NCBI GenBank assembly: GCA_031261965.1
Contig: JAISIP010000150.1
Location: 1-39,015, forward strand
From: Victivallales bacterium
GTDB lineage: Bacteria; Verrucomicrobiota; Lentisphaeria; Victivallales; Victivallaceae
Direction of reading: 5' to 3'
Length of the DNA: 39,015 nt
Positions 31,230-39,015 of this stretch are shown here, one piece after another; positions within the stretch are counted from its first letter, which is position 1; every line of letters begins with the position of its first letter. The notes beneath the pieces were generated by a model. The model worked only from the letters and a program-made list of their open reading frames with translations, ran no database searches and was not told the DNA's origin. The position numbers were made by a program, and so were the translations under genes.

Positions 31230-33938
31230 TCAGAATTCCAACTTGTAGGTCGCCAGATGCCACGGATCGTCTTCGACCTCAAAACGGGTGATCGCGTCCC
31301 CCGTCTTCCCGATGGGACGTTCCGATAGATCGACCGGGGTGATCCGAGCCGGGCGAGTTAGCTCGACTACCGCCTTGCCAGGTTTGTCCGACAAATTTAT
31401 GAAGCGCAGAATCACCGTTTTGTCCATAGCCGACTGTGCCGGTTTCAGAGCTGCAAGCGCAAGATCGCCGAAAATCCGAATCCAGCCGACATTTTTTTTG
31501 CCGCCCAGACCCGGCACCATGTGCGACGGCAGTTTGGCGCGGTATTCCTGCGCCGTCCGCCACAGGTCGGAATAACGGACATTTTCATCCATCAATTTGA
31601 AGGCGTATTCATAGGTCAATTGCCGTTGCAGCTGTCCCTCGACTTCGCCGTTGGTTGCCACAGTGCGGCGGAAAGCACGCAGCAAAGTCACATAGAGTTC
31701 GCCGTCGCCGGTCGGCGCGGCACTTACTTCGTGCAGACCGTAACGGGCGATGAATGCCAGCCCGGCTTTGGCATCACGCTTGCCGACGATGCCGGAGAAG
31801 TTCTTTTCCAGCGGTTCGGACTCCATATAATTCCGGGAATCCTTGCCGGTGGCACGACCCGGTTCGCGTTCGATGAAGGCGAAGTTCTGGTAAGCGAAAT
31901 ATTTGCCCGTGACTCCGGTCGGGATTACCAGACGCAGACGGTAATCCTTGATGTTGTTATCGATGACGGTCTTGACCTTGACCATGTCGCCGTCTTTATC
32001 CAAAGTCACCGTACTTGTCAGCGACAGCACCGCAGTATCCTCGCTTTCGAAGATGCCGCCGTAAGCTTGACCGAGCGTCCCTCTGAACTCGATTTCGCGT
32101 GGAAGCTCATAGCAAGTGACGATCTCGAACACCGTCCGCGCCGGGCCGTCGGAACGCACCGAAATGGAAGTTGCGGTGCCTGATACCAGAGTCGAGGCGC
32201 CCTGCGGCTTGACGTGATTCCAGCCATCTCCGATCTCGCGATCCAGAATCATGGCGTTGATTCCGGCATAGGTGCGTTTGGTCTTGAGATCGACGATGTT
32301 GAAGCTGCCGTCGGCGTTGACCGAGAGTTCGATGCGACCGTTGGCGGCAGATTTACGCCCGGTCAATTGCCCGTCGAAATAGCGCACCGGCGTATCTGAT
32401 GGCTTCAGGTGCAAAGTGGTCCAGCCGGAGGCAGATAGCTTCACCGTAGCCGCGACCGAATAAAGGTCGAAGACGCGGCTGTCGTGACGGTAGAAACGCT
32501 TCAATTGGTTGCGTCTGATCGTGCCTAATTGGTAAGGTATTTCCCTGCCGTCCAGATCGTAGATACGGAAACCGTTGATCGACTCGTATCCGAACGGTTC
32601 GCTCCAGATATAAGGATACTTGACCGAGGTCGGGAAGGCGATGTCGATATCCACCACGCCTTCGCGTTCATATGGCAACGGGTTGTAGATGCGGAAAGTG
32701 TAGTTGCCGTCGTTGTCGGCTTCCAGTCCCGCCCGGCTCTCGTATTCGCCGACGTGGGTAAAGAATTCGATCGATTTACCGGTAAGCCGCTCGCGGTCTG
32801 CCAGCACCAAATCGTCGATAATTGTCTCGCCGATCTCTTGCACCTCCTCTAAACGGGTCAGCACCTGGCGGTGTACCGCGTCGATGGAACAGCCGCAGAT
32901 CGAGTCGTGGGTCTGATTTTTGACCAGTTGCTTCCATGCGAACTTCCAGAACGGGGTCATTTCGGAAGCCCCGACTGCCACTCGATCCGCAAGGAGCATA
33001 TCGACGATGCCTTCCAGCAAGTTCTGGCATTTGTCGTTGGTGGACTTAACATCGTAGCGCGAACTCAGAGTGTGGGGAATCATCCATGTATTGTTCCACG
33101 GCAGATCGGCAGTGGCGATCAGTTCGCCGGAGATCACCGGAGCGTCGTTGGAGAATTCCCGTTTTATCTCCCGGAAATCGGTATGGATGACTTCGGCATC
33201 AGGGTAGACCTCCTTGATCCACTTGAGGTACTCGGGCGCTTGTGAATGCACTTCAATATGGTCGAGGGCATCGGTAAGGACCACGGCATCGCCGTAATAG
33301 GGGCGAATCCAGTCAACATATTTTTGCAAACGCTCCTTGAACTGCTCTTCCTTATGCGGTTTGTCCCACCAGCCGGATACTTTGAGCGAAAATGCAGCGT
33401 AGCCGGAATAGCTGTGGTACTTCACGGTCTCACACTTGGTGCCGTCAGGAGCTTCCCACATGAAATAGGGAGGGAAGGTTGAATCGGTACCGCGCCACAA
33501 CACCGCCGGTTCGAGACCGAAACCTTTGAAAATCTGCGGAGTCTGGGCGCAATGACCGAAGATGTCGCAGATATAGGCGGTCTGCCACGGCTTGCCGCCG
33601 TAGCCGCGGACCACTTCATCTCCGATCAGGAGGTTGCGAATGGTTGCTTCGCCGGAGATTAGGAACTCATCCGGCATGACGTACCATGGACCTACGTTGA
33701 GCCGTCCCGAAGCGATCTGCTTCTCCAGCCGTTCGCGCCACTCCGGGCGGATTTCGACGATGTCTTCAAGCACGACGCTCTGACCGTCAAAGGTATATTT
33801 GCTGAAGTTCGGATCATTTTCCAGAGCCTTGAGAATACCGTCGGCGGTCGTTACCAGATAACGTCGGTAGACCTGGAAGGTCTGATACCATTCGCGATCC
33901 CAATGGGTCGAGTTGAAGTAGTAGAAGCGCAGTCCCAT
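31230..33938 (-). CDS. GH38 alpha-mannosidase
   Basis: A 902-residue family 38 glycoside hydrolase removing alpha-linked mannose (retaining, zinc-dependent). Metal-site motif HWDREWY (residues 12-18), nucleophile motif CDIFGHC with Asp125 and the second metal motif NQTHDS (341-346, His344) are all in place, with DALDHIEVHSQAPE between them. The C-terminal two-thirds form the usual beta-sandwich domains. There is no signal peptide, so it acts in the cytoplasm on imported mannosides. Start at ATG 33938, with AGGAGG 11 nt upstream; a GTG at 33983 overlapping the upstream stop would add 15 residues. The spacer holds a family A tail remnant adjoining the Shine-Dalgarno site. Last gene of the second carbohydrate operon. 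Confidence 0.93.
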   Translation of the reverse strand: MGLRFYYFNSTHWDREWYQTFQVYRRYLVTTADGILKALENDPNFSKYTFDGQSVVLEDIVEIRPEWRERLEKQIASGRLNVGPWYVMPDEFLISGEATIRNLLIGDEVVRGYGGKPWQTAYICDIFGHCAQTPQIFKGFGLEPAVLWRGTDSTFPPYFMWEAPDGTKCETVKYHSYSGYAAFSLKVSGWWDKPHKEEQFKERLQKYVDWIRPYYGDAVVLTDALDHIEVHSQAPEYLKWIKEVYPDAEVIHTDFREIKREFSNDAPVISGELIATADLPWNNTWMIPHTLSSRYDVKSTNDKCQNLLEGIVDMLLADRVAVGASEMTPFWKFAWKQLVKNQTHDSICGCSIDAVHRQVLTRLEEVQEIGETIIDDLVLADRERLTGKSIEFFTHVGEYESRAGLEADNDGNYTFRIYNPLPYEREGVVDIDIAFPTSVKYPYIWSEPFGYESINGFRIYDLDGREIPYQLGTIRRNQLKRFYRHDSRVFDLYSVAATVKLSASGWTTLHLKPSDTPVRYFDGQLTGRKSAANGRIELSVNADGSFNIVDLKTKRTYAGINAMILDREIGDGWNHVKPQGASTLVSGTATSISVRSDGPARTVFEIVTCYELPREIEFRGTLGQAYGGIFESEDTAVLSLTSTVTLDKDGDMVKVKTVIDNNIKDYRLRLVIPTGVTGKYFAYQNFAFIEREPGRATGKDSRNYMESEPLEKNFSGIVGKRDAKAGLAFIARYGLHEVSAAPTGDGELYVTLLRAFRRTVATNGEVEGQLQRQLTYEYAFKLMDENVRYSDLWRTAQEYRAKLPSHMVPGLGGKKNVGWIRIFGDLALAALKPAQSAMDKTVILRFINLSDKPGKAVVELTRPARITPVDLSERPIGKTGDAITRFEVEDDPWHLATYKLEF

Positions 33939-33954
33939 TTCCTTTCGATCCTCC

Positions 33955-33968
33955 TTTTTAGAGATACC
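33955..33968. repeat. Solo tail of family A before the GH38 Shine-Dalgarno
   Basis: TTTTTAGAGATACC on the plus strand; on the coding strand it reads GGTATCTCTAAAAA and runs straight into GGAGG, so the element end supplies the A-rich start of the ribosome-binding region (AGGAGG at 33950-33955). Confidence 0.55.
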
Positions 33969-33979
33969 TTTTAAGTGAT

Positions 33980-34630
33980 TCACTTTCTGAAATATTGGTG
34001 GAAATCGCTGTTCGCGTTACCGTTCTGGAACGGATAGGCGGTAAACGGATTATTTTTATTTACCGGTCTGACTCCGGCGGCGTGAAAGTCCAGAAACAGC
34101 ACGTTTAACATATCATTGTGGCGGGGTGCAGGTTTGCCCAGCGAGCTGTCTCCGGTGGCGTAGCGCCAGGTTCCCAGTTCGGGATTTGTGGCATTGGCGA
34201 TGTCGATTACTATATACTTCGCCGAAGCGTTTCGGACGGCTGACAGTTTTGGGGCGCGTGTATTCCAGCCGGTGGAGTAGTCGCCGTTGACGATCATATT
34301 CTGATTGATGGCGTAATGCGGTTCTTCCGGGCGGGTAAGGGAGGGGCAGTAGAGGAATTTCTCACGCGGATACATATTGATATTCGACATCAGGTGATGA
34401 TACCAGTAAGGATAGCTGTAGCTTGAGCTGAACATGGGCGGCAGAAAACCCGAGTAGGTATCGCAGTACAGCGCAAGTTTCATGCCGATTTGTTTCTGGT
34501 TATTGAGACATTGGCTGGTTTTGGCACTTTCACGCGCCTTGTTGAGTGCCGGAAGCAGCATTCCCGCTAAGATCGCGATTATCGCGATTACGACCAGCAG
34601 TTCAATGAGTGTGAATGTTTGTCTTTTCAT
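33980..34630 (-). CDS. Pseudopilin-like protein (variant H-X9-D motif)
   Basis: A 216-residue protein starting [18 protein letters not shown], the same pilin-like N-terminus as the product at 23631, with Thr rather than Gly before the Phe and Glu at +5. The C-terminal motif reads [12 protein letters not shown], so the H-X9-DG Gly is replaced by Phe. The middle is rich in Tyr, Asn and Ser, as expected for a surface beta domain. AGGGAC 9 nt upstream fixes the ATG at 34630; the longer frame runs into the upstream gene. It lies between a secreted glycosidase and an alpha-mannosidase gene. Confidence 0.88.
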   Translation of the reverse strand: MKRQTFTLIELLVVIAIIAILAGMLLPALNKARESAKTSQCLNNQKQIGMKLALYCDTYSGFLPPMFSSSYSYPYWYHHLMSNINMYPREKFLYCPSLTRPEEPHYAINQNMIVNGDYSTGWNTRAPKLSAVRNASAKYIVIDIANATNPELGTWRYATGDSSLGKPAPRHNDMLNVLFLDFHAAGVRPVNKNNPFTAYPFQNGNANSDFHQYFRK

Positions 34631-34661
34631 TTCAGAGTCCCTTTCATTTTTTGTTGTTGTG

Positions 34662-37586
34662 TTAACGGGGAGAAAATGAGAAATTTCGGATTTCAAAATA
34701 GTGTTTCAGCTGATCCCATGCGAAGAAAGTGACCGCGCAATCTTTCGCGTCGCGTGGAAGACTCACAGGAATTTCCATCTTCTGCCATGCATCTTCAAGC
34801 TGGAGCGGGGATAAAATGTCGATTCGCGATAGCGTTTTGCCACTCAACATCGCCTGAAGCCGCAGATTGCCGCGTGCCTCGAAGCGCAGGAGGTAGTTGC
34901 CGCCGCCGACTATCGGCACGGGGGAGGTTCCCAGCGTGGCAAATTTTTCGTCGCCGGTTTCGACTCGGATTACGCCTTCTTGTTGCGCAATTCGATATTT
35001 TGCGTTTTTAGGCGTTCTTGCGATGAGCGATTTCATGGTCAGCGCGGGAACTGTTCTGGCCGAGACGGACAAGGTTCCGAATTTGGAGGGATCCTTTATT
35101 CCGCCGATTCCCGTACTCCATTCCAGATAGACCGCACGCCCTTTTCCGTCATTGTTGTTGACCAAAACCGAGAAGCGCAGCGGAGTTCCGCGTTCGGGAA
35201 CCAACGGCAACAGCTCGCTTGATGATAGGCGGATGCGGTAAACGGTACTCCCCTGTTTGCGTTCAAACTTGCAGACGGCGTTGCGGACGGGGTTTCCGGC
35301 GGCGGTATAGCGACCGGGAAGATCGCCCTCCAGATTGGGAGCGACCACTTTCCAGAGGTGCGGTTTGCCGTCCGTGCCGAGTGCCGCGGCGAATTCCACC
35401 CTGTCTCCGGCGATTCCGCGTCCGCGGGTATCGAATGCGAATTGCAGGCTGTCTCCCTCCCAAACCGCCATATCGGCGGTTTCGGGGTGATGGACCGCAT
35501 CAACGACTTCGGCGTAAAGGTCGAATGCATCGTCACCGAGTCCGGCGGCGAAACAAGCGGAGATTTCCCCGACTTTGATGGCTGGGTTGCAGGAACGTTT
35601 TTGCGAAAGCTGTAAAAGATCGAACGATCCGAGATTGTTCATCGCCTTATCGAAGAGTAAGCCGTCGCGATAGACACCCTGATACTTGTTTTCGAGTGCG
35701 TTCTTGCCTTCTGCGCGGCTGAGAACGTCGCCTTTGCCGGTCCACCGGGCGATCGATTGTTGATTAGGATTGCGAAGAATATAATAGGTCTCTGGCTCCA
35801 GCTTGAGTTCGGCGGAACGCGGCAGGACGGCACCGTCGGCGGTTTGGAGAATGGAATCAGTGCCGAACGCCCGAAGTAGTTCCGGATGGATTTTTTCCGC
35901 AACGCCGGATTCGTTCCAGAAGATCAGCATAAGCCCGGCATCGCTGGAGATCAGTTGCGCCTTTTGATTGCTGGAGTCGGTGAAAAAGTACCCGTCAAGA
36001 ACCTTGATCTCGCCCTTGATCAGCGCGACAAAGTTGTGCCATGCCGCCGCCGGATAGCGCGGCTGCGGATAGGGGGAACGCCGGAATAGCCCGGAGACAT
36101 GGGTGATCGGCTGGTTGTATTCCCGGTAGAACGACAGGCTTTCCCGTTCGGAATGCTGAAGGTTGATGATGCTGAAGAAATCAATCTCGTGTGCGCCGTC
36201 GCGTACCATGTCAAGAAAGTTGATCAGCATATTGCGCGATAGCAACCTGTCGCTCGGGAATTCCTCCTGAAGGGGATTCATCAACATTGCGTGCCATTCG
36301 GAGTTGACCCACGGTTTTTCCTTGATTCCCGCCGCTTTGTCATATTCGCGGAACGGTTCGGCGGAGGTTTTCACTCCGTGCAAAGCCAGTACATCGAACC
36401 ACGGACCACCTCCCAATTTCAGGTATGTGCGGTAAAACGGCAAATAACGCATTCCCATTCCGCCGATCCATACCGGCGCGTCGGGTCGTTCCTTTTTTAT
36501 CGCTTCGTAACCGCTTTTCATCAGGCGGACGAAATTTTCCGGGGAGTCGTTCCAGAAGCAGGAAAATCCCGGTATGTGCGGTTCATTCCACAATTCGTAT
36601 CCGCGGACTTTAGGGTAGCGGCGAACCAGCTCCCGCAGTACGGCAGTCCAATCGTCCATGTTTTTGGGTGCATAGGTGGCATATTGCCTAATGCAGACGT
36701 TGATCCAGTCTTCTTCAGGATGGGGAGATGCCCAACGCGGAGTTACGAAGATATTGAACAGGATGCTTTCATCCGAAAAGCCGCTTGCCCGGGCGACGCG
36801 CATGAACTCATCTACAAAGTCCCATTTGTAGACTCCGGGAGCCGGATTCACGCCTTCCCAGGAAATGTTGTGAACCCGGATTCCGTGAAAGCCGACCAGA
36901 GCAGCCAGCGGCAGTGCTTCGCGGTAGAAGTGCATGTGCGGCGACGCGCCGAAAACGGGTGCGATTTCCGTTGCTTGCCGGGTTTTCGCCGGGGCGACTA
37001 CAAATCCGTGCCGAATGATCGGAAAGGAGCGCTTCGCCACTGGAATATGGCGGCGTTTGTCTTTGGGATCCTGCTTGCGGATTTCCACCTCGAACGCTTC
37101 CGCAATCGGACCGTTTAACGCGGAGCGGAACTCGGCTTCATAATAGCCGGATCGATCAAAACGGTGTTTCCAGCCATTTTTCGAGAATTCTCCGGCGGGA
37201 ACGGTTTCCTTCCATACCGAGCGGTTTGAGGAGTCGAAAACTTCAACTTCGATTCGGTCTTCCGACGCGATTTTGCAGGAGGAACTGAAGTGAACTTCTT
37301 CATTCAGGATGAACCAGTTGCCAAATTTGCCTCCACGGATCTCCAGTGCTTCGACCCGGCAGATGGTGATCGCCACAGCGATAACCGACAGCATGTACCT
37401 GAATCCGTGAATAAAATTATGGCAATCGATATTATCCATTGTTTGCCATGCACTTGCAAAAAATCCTCTCTTCACCTGGCAGGTGAAGTTACGTTTTTTT
37501 ACAAGCACCTGACAAATCAAGCGATAGCATCGCTTATCCAAATTTTCTTTCACGGATTCAGGTATGTATTTAAGAAAACGATCCAT
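34662..37586 (-). CDS. Large secreted clan GH-A-type glycosidase with C-terminal CBM-like domains
   Basis: About 974 residues from ATG 37586 (AAAGGAAAATAA upstream). After an unusual N-terminus comes a hydrophobic segment, [16 protein letters not shown] (65-80), a probable export signal. A beta domain (about 85-200) precedes a TIM barrel with the clan GH-A pair: acid/base Glu335 in [12 protein letters not shown] and nucleophile Glu430 in [13 protein letters not shown]9/DOMON-like sandwich (about 640-830) and a final beta domain (about 840-974) follow. I cannot fix the GH family (GH39- or GH5-like). Residues 8-64 are encoded by repeat element C, so the true start could be ATG 37439 or 37394; both lack good ribosome sites. 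Likely exported to cleave a mannose-containing polysaccharide, given the GH38 partner. Confidence 0.8.
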   Translation of the reverse strand: MDRFLKYIPESVKENLDKRCYRLICQVLVKKRNFTCQVKRGFFASAWQTMDNIDCHNFIHGFRYMLSVIAVAITICRVEALEIRGGKFGNWFILNEEVHFSSSCKIASEDRIEVEVFDSSNRSVWKETVPAGEFSKNGWKHRFDRSGYYEAEFRSALNGPIAEAFEVEIRKQDPKDKRRHIPVAKRSFPIIRHGFVVAPAKTRQATEIAPVFGASPHMHFYREALPLAALVGFHGIRVHNISWEGVNPAPGVYKWDFVDEFMRVARASGFSDESILFNIFVTPRWASPHPEEDWINVCIRQYATYAPKNMDDWTAVLRELVRRYPKVRGYELWNEPHIPGFSCFWNDSPENFVRLMKSGYEAIKKERPDAPVWIGGMGMRYLPFYRTYLKLGGGPWFDVLALHGVKTSAEPFREYDKAAGIKEKPWVNSEWHAMLMNPLQEEFPSDRLLSRNMLINFLDMVRDGAHEIDFFSIINLQHSERESLSFYREYNQPITHVSGLFRRSPYPQPRYPAAAWHNFVALIKGEIKVLDGYFFTDSSNQKAQLISSDAGLMLIFWNESGVAEKIHPELLRAFGTDSILQTADGAVLPRSAELKLEPETYYILRNPNQQSIARWTGKGDVLSRAEGKNALENKYQGVYRDGLLFDKAMNNLGSFDLLQLSQKRSCNPAIKVGEISACFAAGLGDDAFDLYAEVVDAVHHPETADMAVWEGDSLQFAFDTRGRGIAGDRVEFAAALGTDGKPHLWKVVAPNLEGDLPGRYTAAGNPVRNAVCKFERKQGSTVYRIRLSSSELLPLVPERGTPLRFSVLVNNNDGKGRAVYLEWSTGIGGIKDPSKFGTLSVSARTVPALTMKSLIARTPKNAKYRIAQQEGVIRVETGDEKFATLGTSPVPIVGGGNYLLRFEARGNLRLQAMLSGKTLSRIDILSPLQLEDAWQKMEIPVSLPRDAKDCAVTFFAWDQLKHYFEIRNFSFSPR
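37396..37564. repeat. Family C palindromic element (169 bp) at the glycosidase N-terminus
   Basis: Perfect 16-bp terminal inverted repeats, TACCTGAATCCGTGAA (37396-37411) and TTCACGGATTCAGGTA (37549-37564). The arms remain similar all the way in (roughly three quarters identical by eye, for example CTTG with an A-run in both). The exact centre is the perfect hairpin CTTCACCT-GGC-AGGTGAAG (37470-37488). It is unrelated to families A, B and D. Confidence 0.8.
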
Positions 37587-37603
37587 TTATTTTCCTTTCA
37601 TGG

Positions 37604-38704
37604 CTAATAGGATTTTCTTTCGATAACTTTTGCCGTAAGCAGCATATGTTGCGGTGCACTCAATTCGCGGCGAATCAGGCGGTCGAGCAACCAGACCGCC
37701 TGGTAGCCCATGTTGAACACATCGACCCGAACGGTGCTCAATGCCGGTTTCAGCCGGCACGCGAACGGCATGTCATCGAATCCGGCGACCGCGAGATCTT
37801 TGCCGATTTTCAACCCCAATTCCGTTGCTGCCTCATAGACTCCGTAGGCGATATAATCGTTGGCGCAGACGACGCTGGCCGGAAATTTCTGCCGGGAAAG
37901 GAAGGGACGCGCCAATCGGGCCGGGAGCATCATTTTGTCTTGCATGTCCCAGTGGTCGGGTTCGTCCAGTGTTTGTTTGAGTATTAAAATGCGTTCTTCG
38001 AGACCGTCCAGATAGCCGGCATCCGTCATTGCCTGCCGGAAGGCGCGGAAACGCTCTTCCGCGTTGCCCGGCGGACCGATGAAACAGGCGGGGCGGTTGT
38101 ATTTGCGGATCATCATGCTGGTGATGGAGAAAATTCCGCTGAAATCATCGCCGCTTACCGAACTGCACCGGCACTGTCCCCGTTCTCCGATGAGGACGAC
38201 CGGCACTCCCGCGTTGACCAGACGGTTGACTGCTTCTGTGTATCCGGGAATCGGGTGTCCGACGACCAGAACTCCACTGATTTCGTCAGGGAGCGGCGAT
38301 TGGAGTATTTTCAGGATCGAGTCGTGACCGTGATGATCGGCAAACATGCACAGTTTGAGTTCCCGCTCTGCCACATATGCTTCGATGCCGCGGGTCAGCC
38401 GCACGATGTTGCTGTCGGAACTGCCGGAGTAGAGGAATGCGATCGTGGTGTCCTGGTTTTCGGAACTTTTTTGCTTCGGAACAAGCGATGCACGGCTGGC
38501 AATTATCCGCCGGTTTTCCCGACGTTCCAAGAAGCCGTCGTTTTCCAGCTCGGAAAGCATCCGGCGGATGGTGTTGCGACTTGCGGAATAGAGTTCGGCC
38601 AGCCGTTCGGCGGACGGCAGAAATTCTTCGTCCTTGAAACGTTCTCCGGCAAGATCGGCCAAAAAGATCTCAATTAGCCTTGATGTTTTGCAATGGTAAG
38701 CCAT
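37604..38704 (-). CDS. GntR-type/LacI-type hybrid transcriptional regulator
   Basis: A 366-residue repressor joining a GntR-like winged helix (residues about 5-72, with LPSAERLAELYSASRNTIRRMLSELENDGFLERR) to a LacI-like sugar-binding effector domain (from about residue 85, TIAFLYSGSSDSNIVRLTRGI, to GFDDMPFACRLKPALSTVRVD). The same build is known from AraR of Bacillus. It sits first in the second carbohydrate operon, 17 nt before the glycosidase start, and probably controls it in response to a released sugar. AAGGA lies 9-10 nt before the ATG. Promoter at 38734-38762, with a palindrome over its start region. Confidence 0.92.
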   Translation of the reverse strand: MAYHCKTSRLIEIFLADLAGERFKDEEFLPSAERLAELYSASRNTIRRMLSELENDGFLERRENRRIIASRASLVPKQKSSENQDTTIAFLYSGSSDSNIVRLTRGIEAYVAERELKLCMFADHHGHDSILKILQSPLPDEISGVLVVGHPIPGYTEAVNRLVNAGVPVVLIGERGQCRCSSVSGDDFSGIFSITSMMIRKYNRPACFIGPPGNAEERFRAFRQAMTDAGYLDGLEERILILKQTLDEPDHWDMQDKMMLPARLARPFLSRQKFPASVVCANDYIAYGVYEAATELGLKIGKDLAVAGFDDMPFACRLKPALSTVRVDVFNMGYQAVWLLDRLIRRELSAPQHMLLTAKVIERKSY

Positions 38705-38718
38705 CTGGGATATTCCTT

Positions 38719-38735
38719 ATGTTTCTTACTAACAT
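38719..38735 (-). promoter_or_regulatory. Possible operator for the GntR/LacI hybrid
   Basis: ATGTT-N7-AACAT, a 17-bp inverted repeat overlapping the edge of the -10 box and the expected start point. Position suits autorepression; the match is short, so this is tentative. Confidence 0.35.
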
Positions 38736-38762
38736 TATACCAGATTATTTTCGTCACGACAA
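38734..38762 (-). promoter_or_regulatory. Promoter of the second carbohydrate operon
   Basis: Minus strand TTGTCG (38757-38762), 17-bp spacer, TATAAT (38734-38739) preceded by TGG. The -10 is an exact consensus. Confidence 0.7.
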
Positions 38763-39015
38763 TAGAGAAGGTCGGCTATTTTTTCTCTTTTTGAAATTTT
38801 GACCCTAATTTTGACCTGAGTTCTTGTCAAAAAGGAGCAATTCTGCCCCAAAAATCACACCTCCAAAATGCGAAGAGCGCAAATTTTTGCAATTAGCTTT
38901 AGGCAACCTCTAAAAACCATTTTTTAGAGGTTTTGTATTAAACATAGTTCCGTTTTTTTGAATTTTACCAGTTTTTTGTCGCGTTTTTTCTGTTTTATAC
39001 CCGGTTATTTTGGGG
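38763..39015. other. Intergenic tail of the window
   Basis: No gene seen. Contains the direct repeat ATTTTGACC (38796 and 38809 region), then a scrambled family A segment (38850-38936, listed separately), then AT-rich sequence to the edge. Confidence 0.4.
38850..38936. repeat. Rearranged family A fragments with a minimal hairpin
   Basis: AAAATCACACCTCC (tail-arm sequence of family A) is followed by TTTGCAATTAGC, which resembles the end of element B. After TTTA come a head and an inverted end brought together as AACCTCTAAAAA-CCAT-TTTTTAGAGGTT (38905-38932), a perfect 12-bp hairpin. It looks like a product of internal deletion. Confidence 0.6.

Noticed and set aside
37470-37488. CTTCACCT-GGC-AGGTGAAG as the operator of the GntR/LacI regulator
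   Set aside because: It is the exact centre of element C and is explained by that palindrome; a regulatory role is not excluded but has no independent support.
37290-37607. Plus-strand frame of 105 codons over element C
   Set aside because: Its resemblance to the N-terminus encoded on the other strand is explained by the palindrome; no ribosome site.
1-39015. CRISPR array
   Set aside because: Repeats of family A are dispersed, in both orientations and without regular spacers; no Cas genes.
1-39015. Transposase, integrase or prophage genes that could move the elements
   Set aside because: None of the coding regions has DDE, HUH, tyrosine or serine recombinase features.

Overview
The window looks like a chromosomal segment of a Lentisphaerota bacterium (PVC group, Victivallales-like). 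This rests on three things: two proteins with the type IV pilin-like N-terminus [18 protein letters not shown] sitting inside carbohydrate operons, a 701-residue GreA with a long N-terminal extension as in Chlamydia, and carbohydrate loci built from a LacI-type regulator plus glycosidase-like enzymes. It is an inference from protein character, not a database match. No phage, plasmid, CRISPR array, rRNA or transposase gene is visible.

Layout. 0.4-3.5 kb: an exported flavin-reductase-like protein, an RRM RNA-binding protein with a long leader, and a LeuA/citramalate-synthase-type enzyme. 3.7-5.9 kb: polynucleotide phosphorylase (pnp) with a hairpin leader. 6.5-10.1 kb: a two-gene glycosyltransferase operon and a divergent Wzx-type flippase. 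10.1-12.4 kb: serA plus an unknown helical protein. 12.5-15.5 kb: long GreA coupled to a metallophosphoesterase. 15.7-18.6 kb: a GT39-like membrane glycosyltransferase coupled to a WbaP-type initiating sugar-phosphate transferase. 18.7-22.4 kb: yceD-coaD, divergent from ribF, a membrane-anchored MerR-like protein and acpS. 22.6-28.1 kb: a five-gene carbohydrate operon (LacI regulator, pseudopilin-like protein, secreted beta-helix protein, DUF4434-like glycosidase, MFS transporter). 28.4-31.0 kb: tRNA-Leu(CAA), rph and dnaX. 31.2-38.7 kb: a second carbohydrate operon on the minus strand (GntR/LacI-hybrid regulator, large secreted GH-A-type glycosidase, pseudopilin-like protein, GH38 alpha-mannosidase).

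The most unusual content lies between the genes. At least four unrelated families of non-coding, near-palindromic elements of almost constant size (166-169 bp) are present. Family A has six substantially preserved copies (one cut by the window edge, one internally deleted) plus several remnants; several copies are flanked by 4-bp duplications of AT-rich target. Families B, C and D appear once each, and a family A copy is nested in D. These elements touch stop codons, a -35 box, a Shine-Dalgarno region and the N-terminal codons of a secreted enzyme.

A recurring promoter form, TTGnnn-N16-TATATT, precedes seven transcription units. The RRM gene has a leader of about 320 nt, with an 11-codon upstream ORF whose stop overlaps the RRM start and whose Shine-Dalgarno site can pair perfectly with an upstream segment. 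The two carbohydrate operons share the plan regulator plus pseudopilin-like protein plus enzymes. This suggests that the pilin-like proteins belong functionally to polysaccharide handling, though nothing in the sequence proves it.
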